DNA of 64,000 nucleotides from Dipteris shenzhenensis (taxonomy: Eukaryota > Polypodiophyta > Polypodiopsida > Gleicheniales): the NCBI GenBank assembly GCA_047967505.1, contig CM106541.1; one strand, written 5' to 3'. The translations under genes and the position numbers were made by a program. The notes beneath the pieces are model-generated. The model was not told the DNA's origin, ran no database searches, and worked only from the letters and a program-made list of their open reading frames with translations. Below are positions 45,858 through 56,509 of the stretch, piece by piece. The first letter of the stretch is position 1; each line of letters opens with the position of its first letter.

Positions 45858-45924
45858 GGAAAAAGCCTGCCTTGGGCTTTTTCCCAAATATCATCTTTTG
45901 GAAAAGCCAGCCTTGGGCTTTTCC
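45858..45924. promoter_or_regulatory. Two adjacent GGAAAA(A)GCC…GGC(T)TTTTCC hairpins in the kinase 5' region
   Basis: Hairpin 1 (45858-45884) has arms GGAAAAAGCC and GGCTTTTTCC. Hairpin 2 (45900-45924) has arms GGAAAAGCC and GGCTTTTCC. They share the centre (T/A)GCCTT and are direct copies of each other, with a third partial copy (GGGAAAAGCC) at about 45810. They lie 140-205 bp upstream of the kinase ATG, so within its promoter or 5' UTR. A role is inference. Confidence 0.55.
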
Positions 45925-46062
45925 ATTATACTTCAGTTCCACATGGCTGCCAGCTTAGACCGACTTGCGTTCTGTCTTCATGCACTCCGCTCATGAAATA
46001 CCACCACTGACCACCCGTTTTCATCTTCATAAGCCATCCAGCACTGCTCAAGCCTGCTGCAA

Positions 46063-47121
46063 ATGGTTGCAGAAATGATTAGCCTGTCCAATAGTGCAGA
46101 TCGTGTGTCAACCCTCCACCTTCAGGTAGATCCAGCCAAGCGCAAGATAGACGACTTCTTCATTCTGGGCAGGCAGCTCGGCGCCGGTGCCGACGGGCAA
46201 GTCACAGTATGTACTCACAAGACTACGGGTATCCAATACGCCTGCAAATCTGTCTTCAAGAGCGGAGATCGTGTGCTGAAGCACATAGAAGCTGAGATAT
46301 CGTCGCTAAGACGGCTAAAAGGCCATCCCAACATCGTCTCCATCGAAGACTGCTTCGAGGACGAGCTGTTTGTGTATATAATCTTGGAATTTTGCAAAGG
46401 TGGCGACATGTACGATGTCCTCAGCCAGAAGACAAGGTTAACTGCGAAGGAAGCCGCTATAGCTTTCAGGGCAGCTGTGGAAGCCGTAAGCTTCTGCCAC
46501 GACAAAGGCATAATGCATCGCGACATAAAGTTGGAGAATTTGCTTCTGCCCAGCGAGGGCTGCCACTATATCGCGTTAAAACTGGCCGATTTCGGTGCGT
46601 CGGCTGATTTCCGAGCAGAAAGAAGACTTTGGAAAGAGGTGGAAGGAACTCCGTTTTACATGGCGCCGGAGGTCTGCCAATCCACAGGATACGACGAGAA
46701 GGTAGACCTGTGGAGCTTAGGTGTGCTACTTTACTTTATGTTGTGTGGATTTGCCCCGTTTCAAGGAGAGAGCGTTCCGGGTATCTTCGCTGCTATCAGG
46801 AGAGGAATGCCGGACTTCCAATGCGAGCCTTGGCCGAAGATATCCCTTCAGGCGAAGGACCTGGTGAAACGTTTGCTGCGCAATAATCCCTACAGGCGAA
46901 TGAGCCTGAGAGACGTCCTGCATCACCCCTGGCTGCAGGCAACCGTTGGCCAGGAGATCGATGCTGCATCCTCAGCTACGAAGGACGTGCTCCAGCTAAA
47001 AACCCAGAATGAATCTAGTATCATCTGTACAATGTTAAGCAACTTCAGCAGTGCTTGTAACGTTCATCAGGCTCCATATTCCTCAAAGCTAGGTCCTCGC
47101 CGTTGTCCAAAACCTGAGTGA
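46063..47121 (+). CDS. Intronless Ser/Thr protein kinase, CDPK/PPCK-like, 352 aa
   Basis: This is an intact frame from ATG 46063 to TGA 47119. The kinase domain covers about residues 34-291, with every key residue present: glycine loop LGAGADGQV (39-47), ATP-binding Lys62 in YACK, Glu78 in helix C, HRD at 152-154 followed by IKLEN, DFG at 176-178, GTPFYMAPE ending at 203 and DLWSLG at 215-220. FILGRQLGAG, FCKGGDMYDVL and HRDIKLENLLL point to the CAMK-type group of plant calcium-dependent and PEP-carboxylase-type kinases. There are no EF hands: the tail after residue 291 is about 60 residues, Ser-rich and featureless, so it is not a full CDPK. There is no signal peptide or membrane segment, so it is presumably cytosolic or nuclear. 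Composition is more GC-rich than the flanks. The substrate is unknown. Confidence 0.92.
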   Translation: MVAEMISLSNSADRVSTLHLQVDPAKRKIDDFFILGRQLGAGADGQVTVCTHKTTGIQYACKSVFKSGDRVLKHIEAEISSLRRLKGHPNIVSIEDCFEDELFVYIILEFCKGGDMYDVLSQKTRLTAKEAAIAFRAAVEAVSFCHDKGIMHRDIKLENLLLPSEGCHYIALKLADFGASADFRAERRLWKEVEGTPFYMAPEVCQSTGYDEKVDLWSLGVLLYFMLCGFAPFQGESVPGIFAAIRRGMPDFQCEPWPKISLQAKDLVKRLLRNNPYRRMSLRDVLHHPWLQATVGQEIDAASSATKDVLQLKTQNESSIICTMLSNFSSACNVHQAPYSSKLGPRRCPKPE

Positions 47122-47640
47122 CTGTGTGTTCCTTTTATGAGCCTCTTGCTTGCTCCATAACACCTCATGGAGACTTAGAAAATAACCCATGGAATTTATG
47201 AGCATTAATTGATAAGCATTAAATGATAAGAATAAATAACAAGGCCTGCCTTTGAGAATGTTATTGTAGGTGTAAATGTTACTCTCCATTATGCTTAAAT
47301 GTATGCAATGCAATGGTCTCTCCATTATGCAAATGAGTAAGTTGTTAGTTATTTGAATTCTGAGTTTAATCCATCATGGTTTGTACATTTGTTAATTGTG
47401 GTGATTTTTGAGAGGTATCCATGCTAAAGTCACTATTAAAGCCTTGCTTTCAATAAGGTGGCACAATCTCTAAAGCCCCTTGAAATTGACCCTAGAGTCT
47501 GTAAATGGAAAACATGAACCTCATGTGTATAATGATATGCTCTTTCATAATCTCTATATTTGCTTCCATCACTTTCTTAGCTCTATCTCTGAACTCCTTA
47601 CTCAACTTCTATCTCCACCTTTCCACCTTTCCATCACAAA
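47122..47640. other. 3' flank of the kinase, no further gene recognised
   Basis: AT-rich. Possible polyadenylation-type AATAAAxAA near 47233. Contains scattered TCCATTATGC repeats (about 47286 and 47323). Confidence 0.4.
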
Positions 47641-47689
47641 TCCCTTCCCAAGCATGACTTCATGTGTTGTTTCTATGCAAGATTGAAGG

Positions 47690-48198
47690 TTTCCCAATGA
47701 TGGAACTCCCTATACCATCCTTAAAAACAAATCGAGATTTTATCAATTCAACTCTCTCTTGCATTGTCATAGAGGTATCCTTAGCAATTTTCCACACTCC
47801 ACGAGCAGTTCCTAGTATCCTTGAATAGAGTGATCAACATTCCATGTATGGGTAAATATTTTGTTGTAGAACAAAACTACCTATTCTATGATGCCATTGG
47901 GATGTTGTCTTCTACCCTTGAAGCATGGAGCTAATACTCCTTCTGTAGACCTCTTGCCTAACTTATTAATCATATCTCCACACCCTCTATGCATATCTGC
48001 CAAGTATCCAAAGTATGTGACTACAGAATTGGCATTTTTTCTTTGAATTGCCCAATTAGCATCATGCACATCCATCTCTTTGCAAACCTTATGCTCAATA
48101 CCTCCATGTATACCAACATGTCTTATTTTCCCTACTACTCTGTTTGTTGTCACTGTTATATATTCAAGAATGATGACTATCTGCATCATTCTCCCCAA
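47690..48198 (-). pseudogene. Unrecognised broken frame on the minus strand
   Basis: From 48198 leftwards a frame reads VVGKIRHVGIHGGIEHKVC, then ANWAIQRKNANSVV, then a stop near 47881. After a shift, IAKDTSMTMQERVELIKSRF, then DGIGSSIIGKP near 47700-47790. These are protein-like and co-linear, so a decayed gene or element is likely. No family was recognised. Confidence 0.35.
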
Positions 48199-48244
48199 TA
48201 GGCAATCCTACAACTCTTTTTTCTTACACTCATAGGCTTAAGGA

Positions 48245-48342
48245 TTTGCGGGGGAAGTAAAATGGGCATTTTAATACGTCGAATTAAAACGTTTTAAACA
48301 TTTTTGGACACCCCCTGGAGCGTTTAAATCTGCCCCCGCCAC
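48245..48342. mobile_element. Possible small MITE with GCGGGGG termini
   Basis: GCGGGGGAAG on the left and CTGCCCCCGCC on the right bracket about 95 bp of AT-rich sequence containing near-palindromic AATTAAAACGTTTTAAAC. No target duplication was identified. Confidence 0.3.
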
Positions 48343-48545
48343 GATTTTTAACCAGAACTGGCTACAACCTGTGACCGCACAGTAAAGCCACACTACCATG
48401 CAGTATCATTGCTATCATACCCCCCCGGTGTTAACGTATATCACACGGGTAGTTCATACACCGCACGGTCCCTGACTCTACCACACGATGTTGTGGTATA
48501 TACCATGCGAGAATAGAAACATACCGTGCGGTGCATTTTCTTATA
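48343..48545. repeat. Second cluster of ACCGCACGGT-type palindromes
   Basis: Contains CACCGCACGGTCC, TACCACACGATG, TACCATGCG and ATACCGTGCGGT, matching the motif cluster at 1-290. Confidence 0.4.
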
Positions 48546-48829
48546 TATGATGTGTCAACCTTGTACTATTCACATTCCTGTGAATCTGGCTTTGCTAGAG
48601 TCTCAATAAAAACAAAGAAGAACAAGGAATAAAGGATTAAGAAAGCTTCCAAAATACTTTGTGAGTTTTTGTATCCTTTTAAAAGTGTCTAGTGTCAGTG
48701 GTGGGCTCGCTTAGGCCAACTGATATCCACCCACACTTGGATGCAAAATAAATAAATGTGTAGCTTAAATTTGATAGCTTATAGTTGTTGATTTGAAAGT
48801 TCATTTTTCCAAGAATGTTTTCATGTAAA

Positions 48830-48965
48830 TATATTTAAAGTTTTTTTCACAAAAAGAAAAGGAGAAAAGTTTCTTTTTCGTTTATTTTTTCAAAATTGAT
48901 TTCATGTAAATATATTTAAAGTTTTTTTCACAAAAAGAAAAGGAGAAAAGTTTCTTTTTCATAGA
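48830..48965 (+). repeat. 71-bp tandem duplication
   Basis: TCATGTAAATATATTTAAAG, then TTTTTTTCACAAAAAG, then AAAAGGAGAAAAG starts at 48831 and at 48902 with almost no differences. Confidence 0.9.
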
Positions 48966-49788
48966 CATTAGCTTTTAAATGTAGTGCAATAACACACTTT
49001 TAATAGTTAACTATCTATATATTTAGATATCAAAAAACTAGTAAAAAATATAGGACAATAATTGGAAATATCTACTCAATATCTATAACCACTCGCACAT
49101 GGAAAATGTTATATTATAGTTTATATCTACTTATATGTTATAAGAAAATACTTGGCTTTTGCCGGTTGTGGCTTGCATTTGCCAGAGTTGATAACAACTT
49201 GATGAAAGTCTAGTCGATTGTGTTGCTCGCAATTGCTAGCTAGTATCAACCTACACATTATACGTTAGAGATCATTTCAGACTAAGTTTTCTTGTAAGAG
49301 GAATGAGAGAAAAGTCATACATTATCTCAGAACAATTAGTTGATATTATATAGGTATGATTAAATGGATGTCTAGACTTACATTAGATATTTTCCAACCT
49401 AAGTCGTATCCTTAACTTCATAGTTTTTTTTTTTTTAAAATGTTAAGTGCAAATGTAGATATTGCTAGCTATTGCACTAGTGTGTGTGAAATACCGACAT
49501 TCACATAAAAGCATGATGATGCGAATGATCATAGTGCAAATAGATGATTACTTAAGAAAGAGCGAGACATGGGAAAAGGAAACTTGCCACCCCACACCTA
49601 TTTCTACAGGTAGATTACCATGTCTATAACCATCCATTTATGTCGGGAGGGGGCAAGACGATTAGATGGTTTCTTTCTCCTGAGGTCTAGCAAACTTACA
49701 TTTGTTATTGATGACATGTTAGTGACATTGTCTTGAGTTGTAGAAAACATATTAATAATTGAGATCTTTTTTCTCTTTTACATGTACA

Positions 49789-51519
49789 ACTATGGCGGAT
49801 AGAGAAGTTAGGGTAGGCCAATGTCAACCCTGAAACCAATCTCAAGGAGAAGGCCAAAGTGTTTCAAAACCGTAAGATTTTGTTACAATGCTAGGGCAGC
49901 AAAGTGGAAGTATAACTTTTGTAACCAAGTCTTTACAGGATCGGCCATGAGGACATGAAAACATCTGATTGGCAATGAAAATAAATTGATAAGAAAATGT
50001 GATGGACCAAATGTCGAATCAGTTGCTGGCATCCTGCAAGGCATCAACAATGCCTCAAGTTGAATCACTTATGTACCATTTGAATATGTAACTGAGTGGA
50101 CATTTACTATGCACAACTATTGTAATGAAGTTTGATAATGATTTTCATCATGGATGTTCTCAATCAATCAATTGCTAGTTCCTTGTGTATTTATTTGAGT
50201 CTTGATGTTGTAGATGGGGAGGCTTTCCGACAATCAATTGATACAAGCGATGAGGCTAAGATGAGAGAAGTCATTGCACAACAAGTACATGCATTGAAGA
50301 AATTGGTCTTGGAAATATTATTGAATTGATCACTAATAATGCCATGAATTGTTGAAAGGTTGGGAAACTTATAAATCATAGATATCGACGTATTTGGGCA
50401 TTGCCATGCTCATGCCATTGTCTGGATTTAGGAGGATTGGTACAAATCACCTAAGACAAGTTCTTCAAAGTTGTTGTGGATGAGGCACAAAAGGTTGTGT
50501 TATACTTTCTTAACCATGAGCGACTACTAGGCATATTCAGGACTAAACAACCTGCGAGGTACCCGCTAGAGCTTCTAAAGCCAGGTGAAATGCACTTTGG
50601 CACAAACTATATAATGATGGAGTGGTTATTAAAGCAGCAATCCCTTGTAATGGAGACTTTATTCAGCACCAAAGTGGCAAAGTGGATAGCTGAGACATGC
50701 TCAAAGAACTCTCGTAGTGAATTTGGACACCTGAAGGCATTGGTTAATAACCCGAAGTTTTGGAGGAGGGTATCCGATGCAGTGGAGGCTATGAAGCCAA
50801 TTTGGTTTTCAATCTGTAGGTTGGATGTGAAAGGGCCAAGCATGGGAAGTGCTTATATGGCATGGTGGACTATTGAGAGGGATGTTTTGAAGGAAGATGC
50901 GAGGCCCGACGAAGGTGGGTATAGTATTACAAGATGAACTGCATTGCAAAATATGGTGCGAAAATGATGGAATCAAGCTCACAACTCTCTACACTATGCC
51001 ACCCATATATTAGACCCGCAATGGTGGGAATGTTGCATAGAAACCAATGTTTAGATAATGCATTCGTGGCATGATCTTCTTGGATATTTCTTTGAGGATA
51101 GGATAGAGTATGCCTTTGCTGTGAGAGGACTGTCAACTTTTCAAAACAGAGAAGGATTGTTTGCTTATCCAAGAATCAAAAAACTAGCAAAAGACATGCT
51201 AGCATGGAGATGGTAGGAAGAGTGTGGGGCATCCATGCCTCATTTGCAAGCCTTGGCCATGAAAGTGTTGTCACAACCTTGTAGCAACTCCTCTAGCGAG
51301 CGCAATTGGAGTAACTATAAGTTTGTGCATTCCATCACAAGAAATCGCTTGACATCGGAAAGATCGAAAAAGCTAGTTTACCTCTATGCGAATGGTAGAG
51401 ATTTGGATGATGTGAAAGGGGTATCCAGTGACGGTGATATGCCAAAGTGGGTACATACTGATCTTCCAAGTCCCTTGCATGATGCCCCTATACTTGACTC
51501 ACCCTCAGCCGAATTCTAG
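49789..51519 (+). pseudogene. hAT-superfamily transposase pseudogene
   Basis: A BED-type zinc-finger remnant lies near 49890-49970 (AKWKYNFCNQVFTGSAMR, stop, KHL). The transposase core appears near 50400-50560 (CHCLDLGGL, then FLNHERLLGIFR) and continues as an open 153-codon frame at 50476-50937. The dimerisation region lies at 51235-51370 (MKVLSQPCSNSSSERNWSNY, then SITRNRLTSERSKKLVYLY), the diagnostic C-terminal hAT signature. Several stops and shifts separate the parts (for example 50935, and 51000-51230). No termini were identified. The MITEs in this window carry hAT-size 8-bp duplications, but no sequence link to this gene was found. Confidence 0.85.
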
Positions 51520-51529
51520 TGACTCGGAA

Positions 51530-52690
51530 GAGGAGATGTTAGTTTGATGGTTGGTTATAATTGGAACATGTTACAATTGCAATCTTTTTAACGTGCAATC
51601 CTTTTGAAATGCTATTTATTTAAAATGCAATTATTTTAAAATGCCACTTAAAATGTAATTCTTTTACGCTACAAACCTTTTTAAATGCAATTCTCTTAAA
51701 AAGCAATTTATTTGATATGGAATTAAATTGATATGCAAAAAATGGTTCTAATGATGGATGGAGTGATCGAAGACTAGCTCTTGATGAAATTATAAATCTT
51801 TCCAAGCACACTTTGTGGAGGAAGCATAAACCCATCAAAGTGTTTGTGAAAGATTTATAATTTCAATGACAGCAATCTATGATAATTTTCTGGTCACTGA
51901 ACATGACGATTCATATCAACAAACATAATAATGACTTGTCATCATATTATAAAAGTGCACATTGTACACAATATCCAAGTGTTTATGAAATAGTTACAAT
52001 TTTAATGACAATTAATCTACGATAATTTTCAAACATGCAAATTTTCACAACAAACATAATAACACATCGTTATCATATTATTATACACGATATTGAGATT
52101 GATCATAGTTTACATTTAGTCATAGTCGCTAAGCGAACTGTATCTGTGTGCTTAGTTTCCAAAATTTATAGTTACAGATTAAGTGGCCAAAAAATTATCC
52201 TAAGAAGCTCATTTTACAAAAATTGTGAGCATCAAAAAATTGCTGGTGCATGTGAGGTCCATATCTTGTTGCTAATTTTGTGGACCGCATGAACAATTGC
52301 ATTACATGTAATTGTGCAACAGAAGGATGAATAACCCACATAGTAACACCACCAACACCAAGATGGACAGGATGGAGAGCAGTATGGTCATCATGACAGG
52401 TGGATTTACAGAGGTCTAAAGGAAAACATATAAATATTAATTGCATATTAATCGCACGTTTGCAAATTAAGTATTTCAAAACAATTAAAATACACCTTTA
52501 AAGAAAATTGATTTAAATAAACCCAACAAAGAATTCACACGCCATTTACTTAAGGATAATGGATTTGAAAAAGCACATCACTCATGCAACATTTACTTAA
52601 ATATTTCAAAATAAATAAAAAATCATCGCATTAGCTCCATTAAAAAAATTGGTATATGTCTTTACAAGGCAATACAATGCATTTAGATCA
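51530..52690. other. No recognised gene
   Basis: AT-rich, with repeated TTTTAAAATGCAATT-like motifs at 51590-51720 and a diverged GATAATTTTC, then ACATAATAA duplication near 51873 and 52020. Confidence 0.45.
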
Positions 52691-52744
52691 TAGTGTTCTC
52701 AACCGAGGATCTGTTGAAAATGTTGCTCCAATGCCAAGAACATC

Positions 52745-53210
52745 GTACAATTGCTTGGCTTAGGGAGCATTACAAGTAAAGCAAGCACTCCTGACTTTTA
52801 GCATATTTGTCAAGCAAACCAGGTGAAACCGATGATGACATGATCCAATCATCGTATCAAAACGATCTTGGCATATTGGACATAAAGGCCCATCATCCAC
52901 AAAAGTGATACGCACCAGAAGGGTGGATGGTTTTCTGGCTACCAAGCCCACAAATTTTGGACTCAAGTTGCAAACACGGTCGCCATCTTCAATGTGTTGG
53001 AGAGTGGCTTGTGCATCTCGCGCTTGTTGAGCATATGAAGCAGCAATGTGGCATTGCTCCTCATAGGTATTTTTGAGGTCTTGCCTTTGGCTGGCCTATT
53101 GGAGAATGACATTTCGGCGAATCACTTCAACTTGCAACTATTTGTTCTCGCTCGTCACCCACCAATACAAGCCGAAGATCATTCAGGGCCTTGGCTAGGT
53201 CATTGACTCC
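52745..53210 (-). pseudogene. Coiled coil plus RING-H2-like finger downstream of gypsy gag
   Basis: On the minus strand a Glu/Gln/Ala-rich helical stretch (TYEEQCHIAASYAQQARDAQ) leads into PLCPICQDRF, then SCHHRFHLVC, then ACFTCNAP and a stop at 52760. The spacing C-x2-C-x10-C-x-H-x2-H-x2-C-x10-C-x2-C fits a RING-H2 (C3H2C3) pattern. It lies just downstream of the gag-like frame at 53267-53980 on the same strand, where a gypsy element would normally encode a CCHC knuckle and protease. At least one stop (near 53098) and a shift break the join. Confidence 0.55.
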
Positions 53211-53266
53211 GGGTTCCTTAGCAAGAGGGGCCGGGGGAGTAGGAAGAAGGGGGCTCGTGGGCGAGG

Positions 53267-53980
53267 CTAGGGAAATCTTCTACGTGGAGGTTGAGGATAT
53301 ACTCCTTGTTGAGCGTAAGCATCTAAGGGAGGACCATACATTTGAGGTGGAGGCGATGGATACATCCTTGATGAGGGGTGGGGGTATGCCCCTAAGTTTG
53401 ACCCCCAGGTTATTGCTGCAAGAATTGAGGGGGTTGCGGAGGGACAATCATCTTCTTTGAAGCGGGGGTCAGACTGAACTTTATCAAACTTTTGAGCAAT
53501 CTCATTTGCTAGCACCATAGTTTCTAGATTCTCCCATTTAAGCTTGAGGTGGAATTCATCACTTGCTCCTGCTACAAGGTAGCCCAACACATGATGAGTC
53601 ATTCCAATTCAAAATCCAGCATTGTCCTCCTGTGTGGCAACTAAGCGGTCCAGGAGAACGGTCGCTCGATCCACGTATCGACGCGCTATCTCACCTTCTG
53701 ACTGCTTCAAGTTTGCCACCTGCAGGTACACATTCTCCGGCTCCTCTTCTTTGCCAAAATACTCAATCATTGCTACTGTCAACCTTGGCCAGCTTTGGTG
53801 AACATCTTCGGCCTACTTCTCATACCACACTTGAGCCAAACCCTCTAGAAATGTAGGAAGAACCAACAGCCATCTATCTTCAGTAAGAAAGTTGAGAGAA
53901 ACACGACGACGCTTGAAGGCCACAAGATACTCATTTGGATTTTCTTCAACCCGACCACAGAACACGGGAATGTCAGCCAT
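53267..53980 (-). pseudogene. Ty3/gypsy gag, two nonsense codons
   Basis: The start at 53980 gives MADIPVFCGRVEENPNEYL. Then come FLEGLAQVWYEK, EYFGKEEEPENVYLQ, EGEIARRYVDRA and LETMVLANEIAQKFDK, the retrotransposon gag core, followed by a Pro/Tyr/Met-rich tail (MYPSPPPQMYGPP). In-frame stops lie near 53812 and 53609. TAG at 53267 ends the frame. Confidence 0.75.
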
Positions 53981-54599
53981 GCTTGGAAGATGGAAAAGAG
54001 AGAGGCAAAATGAGGCTTATCTATTGGCAAACAATGGAAAGAGGTAGCTTGAACTAAAAATCAAGTGAAGATACATCTACAAAGTACACATAGGCAGGGT
54101 AGGGTGTGACTGGTGTATTGTGAAATACTACACGGGAAGAATTTTCAGCATAGAATAGCTCATAGACAATCTTAAAAGGATCAACCCTCATGATATCGCA
54201 TCCATCTTTACAAGCGAGGATTAGAGACACGGCGCTGCATGAGGTTGTTCATCAAGGCAAATAAGAATGCCATGATAAATGTCAACAGTTGGAGAGCTGC
54301 ACATCACCTTCATCTTCTTTCAGTTCTTGTAATTGCCATGCTATTTCTTCAAGGGGTGTGTGGTCTGGCATCCTTCTTTTAAGCAATGTCCTTGAGGACC
54401 TTTCTAATGATCTTCCGAAGTCGGTAAACTCATATCAAATATGCCTAACACTTAGTTTCATGATGACCACAACCTTTGCATTCCTTCTCCATTCCTTACA
54501 AATGATCACCCTCATTCATGGCTTGCGGCTTTGTTGGGGCGGTGCTTCCACTCGCTTCATGCGTGATTGAAGTACAAGCTTCATGTGCTAAGAAATCAG

Positions 54600-54945
54600 C
54601 AACTAGATTTTGAGCTCAAGGGATATGCTGAATTTTTACCTCTTCGAATTGGTTGCAAAGTTCCAATGCTTGTTGATGTCATGGAACCAAGCCTTTGCTC
54701 CGCACTTTCCACCTTCCACTAACTTGTTCACACACTAGTTGAGAATCTCCTTGCACCTCAAGTTGCTTGACGTGATGTTCTTGTGCCTTTTGTAGCCCGA
54801 AAATGAGTGCTGAGTACTCAGCTTGGTTGCAAGTACTTGCAGGTGTAGACTTGCTATAACAATACTCCTCACCACCCGGTGAAGTGAGCTTCACACCCAC
54901 GCCAGTAGCCTTGGTCGAAGGTTTGTCACAACAACACAAAGCAAC
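54600..54945 (-). pseudogene. RNase H domain fragment (plant gypsy type)
   Basis: The minus frame reads ATGVGVKLTSPGGEEYCYS, then NQAEYSALIFGLQKAQEH, then LEVQGDSQLVCEQVSGRWKV, then HQQALELCNQFEEVKIQHIP. This covers the RNase H fold with the AEY glutamate and GDSQLV aspartate. The first catalytic D (normally in DGS) is missing because homology stops at about 54945, where a repeat cluster begins. It sits upstream of gag on the same strand, the wrong order for one element, so it belongs to a second copy or a rearranged one. Confidence 0.7.
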
Positions 54946-55200
54946 TATAGACACGCTTGATAGACGCGCAAAATAGTGAGTGCATCTATAGGCATTGCTT
55001 GAATAGAGAAATTATGGGCGTGTCTAATAGCGCGTCTAACAGCTCGTCTATTTGCGCATGTATTGACACGTCTATTTGCATGTCTACACTAAGAAAATAT
55101 AGGCCCATCTAACACTATGTTTGTCAACGCGTCTATTTGCGCATCTATTAGCACATCTACACTGAGAATTAGATGCGTATTTAGACACGTATTTAGACAA
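54946..55200 (+). repeat. Dense cluster of TAGACGCG/CGCGTCTA motifs
   Basis: More than a dozen copies of (T)AGACxCG and its complement CGTCTA occur in about 250 bp, in both orientations: TAGACACG at 54950, TAGACGCG at 54962, GCGCGTCTA at 55031, CGCGTCTATTTGCGC at 55129 and TTTAGACACG at 55181. Clusters like this are typical subterminal repeats of CACTA elements. The left edge coincides with the break in the RNase H frame, and a CACTA gene remnant lies 400 bp to the right. Confidence 0.55.
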
Positions 55201-55579
55201 AACAAAGAATACAGAAAGTGAGATTTTGGTGTACATCACTACTTTCCAAACATTGCCCATGATTACCAAAGCACATATACACACTCCATACAACTTTGCA
55301 CTCATACCTTTTTACAACTAGCTTTGTAAGTCAGTGGTTAAGGGTTATTCTTATTGTGACTCTGATAGTAAGGGAGGGTTGTTTTTGACAGCTATCTTCC
55401 CAACTAAGGTTTAACTAGTTCTCACCATGTTTTTCTTGTTGTTGGATGGTGGTAGGTATGCAGACTCCCCTCTTCAATAAAAGTGATGCTTGCCACGTCT
55501 TATCAAATCGCAAAGTTTTGAACAAATTGTGCATTCTAAAAATTTTTTATGCCCACCTCTCATTGCACATTGTTTTCAT

Positions 55580-56507
55580 TTCACCTCCTCACCCCACTTA
55601 ATTCTTGTATATGTGGGCTTGCAAGAAAGCATTGATGTTTTTGGCAATGATGCCGCAATCTTGTGTGTTTCTCTTATCATCAATCCGTTGTGTTCGAAAA
55701 TGCTTGCCCTCATGCCATATAGCATTGAACATAGTGCACTACACCAAGAAAAAATCAATTAAATAAGCAATCTAAATTATTGAAAGCTCCTAACTTATGC
55801 ATAACATTCGATATACTGACCTTGCTCATGCATCCCCTAGCATACTCCCATTCTTCCATTGTGATATGCATCCCCTCGTCTTTCTCTACTTTCTCCATTT
55901 CATCAAGTAGCCAATCCACATGAATATCCTTTGGAAGTGCTCTTAGATACTGAGGGTATGGCACACGAGATCTGTGGTGTGTACAAAAGAGGGCCCTTTC
56001 TTCTTGTCTTCTTGCCTTTGCATCCTCGTATCTTGTCACCCATCTTTTCATCACATCACTATTAAGCACGCAATAGAGGTTGATACAATTATGCAACTCT
56101 GTGTCTATTACTTTGTTGCATCCTTTCCCTTGAGGCACAATAGAGGTCATCCTTATGTCTTCATCATCTCTCCATAGTCGTGGGAGAGAGCTATCCACAT
56201 CAACAAGAAACTCAGAAATATATACAAGTGACTCTTGTACCAACCAACCCTCGGCCATGCTACCTTCGGGTCTTGCATTTTGTCTCACGAAGCCCTTCAA
56301 GGTCTTCATGAAGCGCTCAAGGAAGAACAACCATCGTGCATGTATAGTATTGCTTATAGCAATCTCATCCACCAAATGCACTATAAGATGTATTCGCTTG
56401 TGAGAATAGAATGTGGAAATGTCTCCTCCACTAAACAAACCACCTCCACTGACATAACTCGAGGGAAGTAGCAAGCTAAGGGTGTCCACTTTTTGTTCAC
56501 TCCCCAA
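55580..56507 (-). pseudogene. CACTA (En/Spm) transposase C-terminal remnant (DUF4218/DUF4216 type)
   Basis: The minus ORF 56507-55755 contains VHLVDEIAISNTIHARWLFF, then LERFMKTLKGFVRQNARPEG and MAEGWLVQESLVY, the hallmark of the DUF4218 segment in plant CACTA transposases. A GT-AG intron (AAG|GTCAGT near 55828, GGTGTAG near 55741) would join it to HEGKHFRTQRIDDKRNTQDC, which matches the following DUF4216 block. Nothing upstream of 56507 (the TNP2 catalytic domain) was recognised, so only the C-terminal third is present. Confidence 0.8.
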
Positions 56508-56509
56508 TC

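Noticed and set aside
45718-46010. Small ORFs upstream of the kinase as separate genes
   Set aside because: They lie in the promoter/5' region and reflect the GGAAAAGCC hairpin repeats.
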